A stretch of 8,011 nucleotides of DNA from Candidatus Cloacimonadota bacterium (GTDB lineage Bacteria > Cloacimonadota > Cloacimonadia > JGIOTU-2), in NCBI GenBank assembly GCA_014382685.1, contig JACNJG010000023.1, forward strand, positions 1 through 8,011, in the 5' to 3' direction. The notes below the pieces were generated by a model. It ran no database searches, was not told where the DNA came from, and saw nothing but the letters and a program-made list of their open reading frames with translations. Made by a program: the position numbers and the translations under genes. The first letter of the stretch is position 1. Each line of letters opens with the position of its first letter. Below are positions 1 through 5,185 of this stretch, in pieces.

Positions 1-77
1 CATAGCCAAAATAATTGACAGCAAATTGACCTCTCGGCATTTATTTCATTAAGTTCATAAAATAATTTGGAGAAAAA
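1..77 (+). other. Window edge: possible 3' tail of an upstream gene plus leader of the first gene
   Basis: No complete gene fits here. The frame beginning at base 2 is open from the window edge to a TAA at 50-52 (16 codons), so it may be the C-terminus of an upstream gene. The frame from base 1 ends earlier, at 16-18, and the third frame is closed at once. A consensus-like TTGACA at 15-20 and a second TTGACC at 26-31 sit inside a repeated AATTGAC (13-19 and 24-30). I see no good -10 box at proper spacing, so a promoter is only a weak possibility. A TTGGAG ribosome binding site at 67-72 serves the gene at 78. Confidence 0.25.
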
Positions 78-386
78 ATGGCAGCTATATTTTTCACGAT
101 CCTTCCCGTTTTTTATTTTTTACTATTCTCCATTATTTTCGCACTTGGTTTATGGGCATACAAGGAAACCCAAAACAAATCACCGCTACTTATTGGAATT
201 GCTTTTGCACTTTTCGCGGTGATTTTCATACTTAATGAGATAATCTTCAGTCCATTCATTATGGGTATAACAATCTTAATGAGGATCGTGGCATATCTTC
301 TCATACTTTATGCAGTCTATAATCTTGGAATTTCCTACAGCAAAAAGAAGGAAACCAAGAATACAAATACAAAGGATGTCAAATGA
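78..386 (+). CDS. Small three-helix integral membrane protein, function unknown
   Basis: This 102-residue protein is almost all hydrophobic. Three likely membrane helices lie at about residues 5-28, 36-58 and 61-85. They are followed by a short, lysine- and asparagine-rich tail (about 88-102) that is probably cytoplasmic. There is no cleavable signal peptide and I recognise no catalytic motif or named family. The start is supported by GGAG at 69-72, five bases before the ATG. The stop overlaps the start of the next gene (ATGA at 383-386), so the two are probably translationally coupled and co-transcribed with the sugar oxidoreductase. An accessory role in the cell envelope is possible from that neighbour, but this is inference only. 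An antisense frame over the same bases is a shadow. Confidence 0.75.
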   Translation: MAAIFFTILPVFYFLLFSIIFALGLWAYKETQNKSPLLIGIAFALFAVIFILNEIIFSPFIMGITILMRIVAYLLILYAVYNLGISYSKKKETKNTNTKDVK

Positions 387-1369
387 GAGCCGGCGTTATC
401 GGTGTGGGTCATCTCGGGCAGCACCATGCAAGGATTTATAGTGAATTAGAGAATATTGATTCTGTCGGTATTTATGATACAGACAGGAAGCGAGCCCGGG
501 AAATTGCAGAAAAAAATGGCTGTCAGGTGTATGACAATCTCGATGAACTGCTTCTGAATTCCGACCTCCTGAGCATCGCTTCCCCCACACAAACACATTA
601 TGATTATTCCAAATACTGTGTTGAGCAAGGAAAGCATGTGCTCGTAGAAAAACCAATCTGCAGCACACTTGACGATGCCAGAAAGATCGTTGCTCTAGTC
701 GAAAAACATGGTGTGAAGTTCCAGGTCGGACACATCGAACGTTTCAATCCGGCAATCATGGCACTCTCGTCGATTCTACTTCGTCCAATCTTTATTGAAG
801 CCAACCGACTCGCCCCTTTTACTCCCCGCGGAAGTGATGTGCCGGTCGTGTATGATATCATGATCCATGACATTGATATAATACTCTCCCTCGTGCAAAG
901 CCGAGTAAAAGAAATAAAAGCAGTTGGTGTGCCGATCCTCACCAATGACATTGATATAGCGAATGCAAAGATCGAATTTGAGAACGGCGCTCTTGCTAAT
1001 ATCACTTCAAGTAGAATCTCTCTAAAAAAAGAACGAAAGATACGCTTCTTTCAAAAGGATATGTACATCTCACTCGATTATCAGGATAAGAAGGTAAGGG
1101 TCGTGCAAAAGAACCCTCAAGTAGATGAGATCATGAAGGATGTAATGGCAGGAAAACGAGATGCGAACATTTTTGAGCTTTTTAGAACCGAAGAGCTTCC
1201 CATTATAGAAAAAGAGCCGCTTAAAGCTGAGATCGAAAGCTTCGTAAATTCGATAGAGACCAATACGCGCCCCATTGTAAATGCTCAAGATGGCTATGAA
1301 GCACTGCGTGTTGCTCACAAAATCATAGAAAATATTGAACAAAATAGAAAGAGTTTGGATTTGATGTAG
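383..1369 (+). CDS. Gfo/Idh/MocA-family NAD(P)-dependent oxidoreductase, probably acting on a (nucleotide) sugar
   Basis: The 328-residue protein has the usual two-domain layout of the family. An N-terminal Rossmann fold carries the dinucleotide-binding loop GVGHLG at residues 7-12. The family signature EKP is at 89-91, with the lysine contacting cofactor and substrate. A C-terminal alpha/beta domain follows, with a conserved-looking GHIERFNPA (116-124) and a DIMIHDIDI stretch (158-166) whose His162/Asp163 are candidates for the catalytic pair. Length is normal. Members oxidise or reduce a sugar carbon with NAD(P); examples are GnnA (UDP-GlcNAc 3-dehydrogenase in lipid A synthesis) and WlbA. 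From memory, this subgroup often lies in lipid A (lpx) gene clusters, so an envelope role is plausible, but no lpx gene is visible here. The ATG overlaps the preceding stop by four bases and has AAGGA at 372-376. The family call is firm and the substrate is unknown. Confidence 0.9.
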   Translation: MRAGVIGVGHLGQHHARIYSELENIDSVGIYDTDRKRAREIAEKNGCQVYDNLDELLLNSDLLSIASPTQTHYDYSKYCVEQGKHVLVEKPICSTLDDARKIVALVEKHGVKFQVGHIERFNPAIMALSSILLRPIFIEANRLAPFTPRGSDVPVVYDIMIHDIDIILSLVQSRVKEIKAVGVPILTNDIDIANAKIEFENGALANITSSRISLKKERKIRFFQKDMYISLDYQDKKVRVVQKNPQVDEIMKDVMAGKRDANIFELFRTEELPIIEKEPLKAEIESFVNSIETNTRPIVNAQDGYEALRVAHKIIENIEQNRKSLDLM

Positions 1370-1371
1370 TT

Positions 1372-2673
1372 ATGGCAAAGAAAATATTTGTAAAAGATCT
1401 ATCAAAATATATCGGAAAAGAAGTTACTCTTCAGGGTTGGGTCAGGAATTATAGAAAAGCCAGCAGCAAACTGCGTTTTGTCATCTTTCGTGATGGCACG
1501 GGCGAGGTGCAGGCAGTGGCATACAAACCGGAGCTTGGCGAAGAAAATTTCGAAAGGGTGAAAGCCCTCACCCTCGAATCATCGGTGATCATTACTGGAA
1601 TTCCTAAAAAACATCCAAATTTTGAGGATCAATATGAACTGCAAATGACAGGTATAGAAATAATCCACATTTCTGAAGATTACCCTATCGGCAAAAAAGA
1701 ACACGGCGTGGATTTTCTTCTTTCAAACAGACACCTCTGGCTCCGATCCAGCAAACAGAATGCACTTATGAAGATCCGGCATACCGTATATTTTGCGATC
1801 TGTGATTTTTTAAATAAGAACGGTTTCTTTAGATTTGATTCCCCTATTCTGACACCTAATGCCTGCGAAGGAACGACAACGCTTTTTGAAGTTCCCTACT
1901 TCGATCAGGGAAAGGCATATCTCTCTCAATCGGGACAGCTCTATCTTGAAGCTGGGATCATGAGTCTGGGGCGAGTTTATGATTTCGGTCCGGTGTTCCG
2001 CGCAGAGAAGTCAAAAACACGAAAACATCTTACCGAATTCTGGATGATGGATGCAGAAGCTGCTTATGTTGAGCACAAAGAGAATATGAAAATCCAGGAG
2101 AAATTGATAAGGTTCGTCATCAAATCTGTATTGAAAGACAATCTCCTTGACCTGCAAACACTGGATCGCGATATCGAAGCTCTCCGCAAAGCTGATGCAG
2201 CTTTCAAGATCATTACATATAAACAAATGATCGAAATTCTTCAACAAAAAGGTGTCGATATTCATTATGGTGATGACATGGGCGCTCGAGAAGAAGAAGC
2301 ACTTGTTGAAGATTCCGATGTACCAATATTTGTCGAGAAATGGCCCAAACATATCAAGCCATTCTACATGAAAGTAGATTCAAAAGACCCTGAAATCTCT
2401 TTGGGCTCAGACCTTATAGCACCCGAAGGATTTGGCGAGATCATCGGCGGTTCGCAAAGAGAAGATGATTATCATATCCTGAAAAAGAGAATGGAAGAAG
2501 ATAAGATCTCTATGAATGATTACCAATGGTATCTCGATTTGAGGAAATATGGCTCGGTCCCTCATAGCGGATTTGGTGTGGGTCTGGAACGTCTTATCGG
2601 CTGGATATCCGGAGTGCGTCACATTCGGGAAACAATTCCATTCCCAAGAATGCTTTACAGAATTTATCCATAA
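1372..2673 (+). CDS. asnS: Asparaginyl-tRNA synthetase (class II, complete)
   Basis: This cytoplasmic enzyme charges tRNA-Asn with asparagine using ATP. An N-terminal OB-fold anticodon-binding domain (about residues 15-100) leads into a class II catalytic core. Motif 1 is near 150-162 (FFRFDSPILTP). The substrate-binding stretch TPNACEGTTTLFEV is at 161-174. Motif 2 has FRAE at 209-212 and HLTEFWMMDAE at 219-229. Motif 3 has GFGVGLER at 400-407. The segment IIGGSQRED (357-365) and HLTEF favour AsnRS over AspRS, and there is no GAD insertion as in bacterial AspRS. At 433 residues it is complete. The retained OB domain argues against the AsnRS-derived asparagine synthetase paralog. It starts two bases after the oxidoreductase stop with only a weak Shine-Dalgarno sequence (a TTTGGAT at 1354-1360), so coupled translation is likely. 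The C-terminus (PRMLYRIYP) differs from the common bacterial ending and resembles a compact subtype also found in some anaerobes. Confidence 0.95.
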   Translation: MAKKIFVKDLSKYIGKEVTLQGWVRNYRKASSKLRFVIFRDGTGEVQAVAYKPELGEENFERVKALTLESSVIITGIPKKHPNFEDQYELQMTGIEIIHISEDYPIGKKEHGVDFLLSNRHLWLRSSKQNALMKIRHTVYFAICDFLNKNGFFRFDSPILTPNACEGTTTLFEVPYFDQGKAYLSQSGQLYLEAGIMSLGRVYDFGPVFRAEKSKTRKHLTEFWMMDAEAAYVEHKENMKIQEKLIRFVIKSVLKDNLLDLQTLDRDIEALRKADAAFKIITYKQMIEILQQKGVDIHYGDDMGAREEEALVEDSDVPIFVEKWPKHIKPFYMKVDSKDPEISLGSDLIAPEGFGEIIGGSQREDDYHILKKRMEEDKISMNDYQWYLDLRKYGSVPHSGFGVGLERLIGWISGVRHIRETIPFPRMLYRIYP

Positions 2674-2683
2674 TGTAATGATG

Positions 2684-2747
2684 AACCACGAAATATCAGT
2701 CTTCACTACGTTACGCCTTGACAGGCACGAAAGACACGAAATTAATT
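2684..2747 (+). repeat. ACGAAA-type repeat, interrupted (left boundary of the mosaic)
   Basis: AACCACGAAA (2684-2693) begins 10 bases after the asnS stop. After 31 unrelated bases the pattern resumes as GCACGAAAGACACGAAATT (2725-2743). With the 31 bases removed, the join closely matches the reverse complement of 3183-3204. So this appears to be one repeat split by a short insertion, or two partial copies. From memory, CACGAAA-rich repeats are widespread between genes in environmental bacterial genomes, but I cannot verify a match here. Confidence 0.6.
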
Positions 2748-2780
2748 GAATAATGTTTGATAGAAATTTCTCGAACTCGA

Positions 2781-2831
2781 ATTCCCAATCCTCCAATCGG
2801 TCCCTCATTCCCAATCCCCTGATTGGGAATG
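2781..2831. repeat. Perfect 11-bp stem-loop with an additional direct copy of one arm
   Basis: CATTCCCAATC (2806-2816) and GATTGGGAATG (2821-2831) are perfect inverted repeats around a four-base CCCT loop. The arm core ATTCCCAATC also occurs upstream at 2781-2790, so two alternative stems are possible. The nearest T-run (2848-2852) is about 17 bases downstream, too far for a classical intrinsic terminator of asnS, although an attenuating role is not excluded. Confidence 0.75.
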
Positions 2832-2853
2832 CATTATCATTAAACTCTTTTTA

Positions 2854-2903
2854 CGTTACCAAAGTGGGCTTTGGGAACGAGGTAAAGGGCGTTGGCTTTG
2901 GGA
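2854..2903. repeat. Imperfect stem-loop and direct repeat of its right arm
   Basis: CGTTACCAAAG (2854-2864) pairs with CTTTGGGAACG (2869-2879) around a TGGG loop, with one mismatch (A2858 against G2875). The stretch GGCTTTGGGA from the right arm (2867-2876) recurs exactly at 2894-2903, and a partial third copy, GGCTTTAA, lies at 2921-2928. This looks like a decaying palindromic repeat with tandem growth on one side. Confidence 0.65.
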
Positions 2904-2969
2904 GAACTAAAAATTACATGGGCTTTAATAACTATGAACCACTTGAGAATACATAGAACACCGGTATTA

Positions 2970-2985
2970 TCAGCCAGTTGGCTGA
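2970..2985. repeat. Short palindrome
   Basis: TCAGCCA (2970-2976) and TGGCTGA (2979-2985) are perfect inverted repeats separated by two bases. As a hairpin it would open to a 6-bp stem with a four-base loop. It could equally be a protein-binding palindrome or the core of a dispersed repeat. There is no T-run after it. Confidence 0.5.
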
Positions 2986-3009
2986 CACGCCATGGCATAA
3001 AGAGAAAAT

Positions 3010-3041
3010 CTCCTCTTGAGAGGAGTCCCCGATTTATCGGG
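3010..3041. repeat. Two adjacent hairpins
   Basis: CTCCTC (3010-3015) pairs with GAGGAG (3020-3025) around TTGA. Two bases later CCCGAT (3028-3033) pairs with ATCGGG (3036-3041). An alternative fold pairs CCTCT (3012-3016) with AGAGG (3042-3046), enclosing the second hairpin. The sequence downstream is T-rich (3048-3060) but has no uninterrupted run next to the stem, so terminator function is uncertain. I read it as part of a dispersed repeat. Confidence 0.6.
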
Positions 3042-3099
3042 AGAGGTGTGTTTTATTTTATATTCCCCCTTGAAGCATTCAGAATTTTTCTAAAAGTAA

Positions 3100-3170
3100 C
3101 TATTGAAAGAATTGTATTATGAACCCAACAATTCATAAAATTAGCAAAATGAAATTTTATAAAATATTTT
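3100..3170 (+). promoter_or_regulatory. AT-rich stretch likely to hold the promoter of the 3228-7953 gene string
   Basis: Because the repeats end near 3046, the AT-rich sequence between them and the gene at 3228 is the natural place for its promoter. Weak candidates include TTGTAT (3112-3117) with CATAAA (3134-3139) at 16-base spacing, and an AT palindrome ATTTTATAAAAT (3154-3165). None matches a sigma-70 consensus well, and the lineage's consensus is unknown. The placement is inferred from context. Confidence 0.2.
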
Positions 3171-3182
3171 TCTTAAATTCCA

Positions 3183-3204
3183 TTTTCGTGCTTTTCGTGG
3201 TTAA
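3183..3204 (-). repeat. ACGAAA-type repeat, inverted copy (right boundary of the mosaic)
   Basis: Read on the minus strand this is TTAACCACGAAAAGCACG followed by AAAA. It shares AACCACGAAA and GCACGAAA with the left copy at 2684-2747, in opposite orientation. It ends 13 bases before the AGGAG ribosome binding site (3218-3222) of the next gene. I could not find a convincing target-site duplication outside the two copies. Confidence 0.6.
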
Positions 3205-3227
3205 TATATTTATTTTTAGGAGTTAAC

Positions 3228-3653
3228 ATGAAATATATTTCGTTATGTATGGCTTTTTTACTTATGAGTTCGAGCATCATTCTTGCTCAGGATCTCATTC
3301 TGCCACAAAATGCCCCTTCTTCACTTTTTGCATTTCCCTCTTCCCTGCCGCTCAACAATCTAAAAATGAGCCAGTCCATCAGTTTTTCCACAACCTATAA
3401 CAGCGGAACCAAAAGTGCCTATTATCTCAGCAATTTCTGCAGCAGTTTCAAACTTCCACTTTCTGATAAGCTGAAGCTCGCACTGGATCTAAATTTTGTA
3501 AATTATGGAAAATTCGGCTCCAGCAGTCCCTTGATCTCAAATGAAAATACAAAAATATTACCCAACTTCAGTCTCGATTATGCCCCTACGGAAAATCTTA
3601 GACTTCATATCGAATTCAATAGTTTTCCAACCTCTTATCATTCCTTCCGATGA
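3228..3653 (+). CDS. Secreted beta-rich protein of unknown function, possibly outer-membrane associated
   Basis: The 141-residue product begins with a clear Sec signal peptide: Lys2, a hydrophobic core at about 4-18, and a likely signal peptidase I site after Ala20 (IILA|QD). No lipobox is evident. The mature part alternates polar and hydrophobic residues in strand-like stretches (about 47-58, 64-76, 80-93, 111-118, 122-131) and is rich in Ser, Asn and aromatic residues, as in small periplasmic or outer-membrane beta proteins. It resembles, from memory, short uncharacterised proteins of FCB-type bacteria. It is too short to be a typical full barrel by itself. The start has AGGAG at 3218-3222, five bases before the ATG. 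It is the first gene of the right-hand string, nine bases before prepilin peptidase. I do not recognise a named family. Confidence 0.75.
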   Translation: MKYISLCMAFLLMSSSIILAQDLILPQNAPSSLFAFPSSLPLNNLKMSQSISFSTTYNSGTKSAYYLSNFCSSFKLPLSDKLKLALDLNFVNYGKFGSSSPLISNENTKILPNFSLDYAPTENLRLHIEFNSFPTSYHSFR

Positions 3654-3662
3654 AGGGTTTGA

Positions 3663-4418
3663 ATGTGGATCCTCTGGATAAGTATAATTACAATTGCAGG
3701 AATCTTGATAGGATGGGTTTGCACTAAAATCATCTCGCAATTTCATAGAAGACGATCCATCCTTCATCCGCTTATTTGTGAGAAATGCTCATCACCAATA
3801 AAACCATTTTACAAGCTCCCTATCATTGGATATTTTCTTTCCCAAGGTAAATGCTCCAAATGCGGTGCAAAATTGCCTTCCTTCGTTTTTGTTATACCGA
3901 TTATAACTCCATTGTTGCTCATATTGCTCTTTGTAAAGTTTCATTTTTCCCTTTCTTTTTTTCAATATTCCCTTTTGATCATTGCAGGCATACTGATCTT
4001 TTTCTTTGATCTCTACCACAGGATCATACCTGATATCATTACCTTACCGATGATGCTTCTCGCTCTTATTCTTTCATTTTTCAACGATCTCGGCTTTTGG
4101 GCAGCGCTTCGAGGATTTGCTTTTGGTGCGGGCTTCTTTATACTCATTGCCTTTATTTTTCGGCTTATTACAAAACGAGAAGGACTTGGTGGTGGAGATA
4201 TCAAGCTTATTGCATTGATCGGTTTTTCTTTGGGTTTCAAGCTAACATTTTTAACGATATTTCTCAGCTCACTTATCGGAATGATCCTTTATGCATTTTC
4301 AAAAGTGAGACACACCATTCTTATTCCTTTTGGATCATTTATCGTTATCGCTATGTTCGTGAGCATAATGACAGGTAATGAGCTTATCAACTGGTATTTA
4401 GGAATCTGGGGTATTTGA
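3663..4418 (+). CDS. pilD: Type IV prepilin peptidase (PilD/GspO family, A24 aspartic protease)
   Basis: This inner-membrane enzyme cleaves the leader peptides of type IV pilins or type II secretion pseudopilins, and family members usually also N-methylate the new N-terminus. At 251 residues it has the full architecture. An N-terminal helix (about 3-24) is followed by a cytoplasmic zinc-binding loop with CxxC pairs Cys39/Cys42 and Cys64/Cys67. About six more helices follow. The two catalytic aspartates are both present: Asp116 in FFFDLYHRIIPD, and Asp179 in GLGGGDIKL. IPFGSF (221-226) is the usual C-terminal signature. The region after the second CxxC (SFVFVIPIITP) lacks the R/KYPxxE-like stretch common in this family. 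AAGGG at 3653-3657 supports the ATG. No pilin or secretion ATPase gene is nearby, so its substrates are encoded elsewhere. Confidence 0.93.
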   Translation: MWILWISIITIAGILIGWVCTKIISQFHRRRSILHPLICEKCSSPIKPFYKLPIIGYFLSQGKCSKCGAKLPSFVFVIPIITPLLLILLFVKFHFSLSFFQYSLLIIAGILIFFFDLYHRIIPDIITLPMMLLALILSFFNDLGFWAALRGFAFGAGFFILIAFIFRLITKREGLGGGDIKLIALIGFSLGFKLTFLTIFLSSLIGMILYAFSKVRHTILIPFGSFIVIAMFVSIMTGNELINWYLGIWGI

Positions 4419-5185
4419 TGAAAGAATTCGATAAACTCGTACAGATAATGAAAATATTGCGGGATCCTGAAAAGGGCTGTCCCTGGGATAAACTGCAAAC
4501 ACCGGCAAGTCTGCGTCCACATATGATAGAAGAAGTTTACGAGCTTTCTGAAGCAATAGATCACAAAGATAATGCGCACATGAAAGAAGAGCTTGGTGAT
4601 CTGCTGCTTCATATCGTGTTTCAGGCAAAGATCGCTGAGGAGGAGGATCGTTTCACAATGCAGGATATACTCGCTTCCATAAATGAAAAAATGGAAAGGC
4701 GGCATCCTCATATTTTTGGTGATATTTCCGTACAGGATCATAAAGAAGTTGAGCATAATTGGGAAAAGATAAAGAGAAAAGAGAAAAATAGCAGGAAGTC
4801 CATTCTGGAGGGCTTGCCCAAATCCCTTCCTGCGCTCATCAAAGCAAAAAGAATTCAGGCAAAAGCAGCTACAGTGGGCTTTGACTGGGATGAAATTGAC
4901 CAGATTTTTGATAAGCTCAAAGAAGAAATTCAGGAATTTGAAGAAGAGTATATATCAAAAAATCATGAAAAAATGAAAGATGAGCTTGGCGATATTCTTT
5001 TTGCACTGGTCAATCTGGCACGACGGCTTGAGATCGATCCTGAATTTGCTCTTGACAGAACAATAAAAAAATTTATAAAACGTTTCAACTTCATTGAGGA
5101 CGAGCTTAAGGATAAGATTTTCTCTGCGGACCTCGATGAGATGGAATATTACTGGCAGAAAGCCAAGGACAAAGATGAAGAATAG
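4418..5185 (+). CDS. mazG: MazG nucleoside triphosphate pyrophosphohydrolase (two-domain)
   Basis: MazG hydrolyses (d)NTPs, including aberrant ones, to NMP and pyrophosphate, and in E. coli it also lowers ppGpp-linked toxicity. The 255-residue product has the standard tandem layout of all-alpha MazG domains. Domain 1 carries CPWDKLQT at 21-28, the metal-binding EEVYE (38-42) and EELGD (57-61). Domain 2 carries EEIQE (169-173) and DELGD (188-192), followed by KRFNFIED near the C-terminus. All acidic metal ligands expected in both domains are present. I chose ATG 4418, which shares one base with the preceding TGA and has GGGG at 4408-4411. An in-frame TTG at 4415 would add one residue. It overlaps the following kinase gene by 11 bases. 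Confidence 0.95.
   Translation: MKEFDKLVQIMKILRDPEKGCPWDKLQTPASLRPHMIEEVYELSEAIDHKDNAHMKEELGDLLLHIVFQAKIAEEEDRFTMQDILASINEKMERRHPHIFGDISVQDHKEVEHNWEKIKRKEKNSRKSILEGLPKSLPALIKAKRIQAKAATVGFDWDEIDQIFDKLKEEIQEFEEEYISKNHEKMKDELGDILFALVNLARRLEIDPEFALDRTIKKFIKRFNFIEDELKDKIFSADLDEMEYYWQKAKDKDEE
5165..5169 (+). promoter_or_regulatory. Ribosome binding site that decides the kinase start
   Basis: AAGGA lies five bases before the ATG at 5175, inside the end of mazG. The longer in-frame start at 5094 would overlap mazG by 92 bases, would put an arginine-rich non-membrane stretch ahead of the first helix, and has no comparable site. This makes 5175 the better start. Confidence 0.6.

Larger units (their letters stand above)
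2674..3227. repeat. Gene-free repeat mosaic between two gene strings
   Basis: Short open frames occur here (for example 2753-2956 and 2892-3122), but they run straight through palindromes and repeats, lack convincing ribosome binding sites and show no protein-like pattern. I call the whole stretch non-coding. From left to right it holds: an interrupted ACGAAA-type repeat (2684-2747); a stem-loop with an extra copy of its arm (2781-2831); an imperfect stem-loop with a repeated arm (2854-2903); a short palindrome (2970-2985); two adjacent hairpins (3010-3041); an AT-rich leader (about 3080-3180); and an inverted ACGAAA-type repeat (3183-3204). Such a concentration of unrelated palindromes suggests accumulation of dispersed repeats, not a single gene remnant. 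The region also separates the asnS string from the next one and must contain the promoter of the downstream genes. Confidence 0.7.

Noticed and set aside
604..1005. Antisense 133-codon frame over the oxidoreductase
   Set aside because: It is a complement-strand shadow of a gene with clear family motifs, with no recognisable domain of its own.
2684..2743. CRISPR array from the repeated CACGAAA units
   Set aside because: The units are too short, irregularly spaced and too few, with no constant-length spacers and no cas genes.
2549..2749. Frame of 66 codons overlapping the end of asnS
   Set aside because: It lies in a different frame over the conserved asnS motif 3 region and runs into the ACGAAA repeat, so it is a shadow.
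2806..2852. Intrinsic terminator of asnS
   Set aside because: The perfect stem is followed by 16 non-T-run bases before a short T-run, which is outside the normal terminator arrangement.
2753..3122. Two overlapping short + strand frames (2753-2956 and 2892-3122) as possible small proteins
   Set aside because: They cross the palindromes and repeats, have no good ribosome binding sites, and their translations look like repeat sequence read as protein.
2684..3204. A complete insertion sequence
   Set aside because: The inverted ends are present, but no transposase or remnant of one is readable between them, and no clear target duplication flanks them.
4289..4756. Antisense 155-codon frame across the prepilin peptidase/mazG junction
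   Set aside because: It opposes two well-supported genes and shows no conserved motif, so it is a shadow.
5094..5174. Longer N-terminus for the histidine kinase
   Set aside because: It would overlap mazG by 92 bases and add an arginine-rich stretch before the first helix; ATG 5175 has AAGGA at the right distance.
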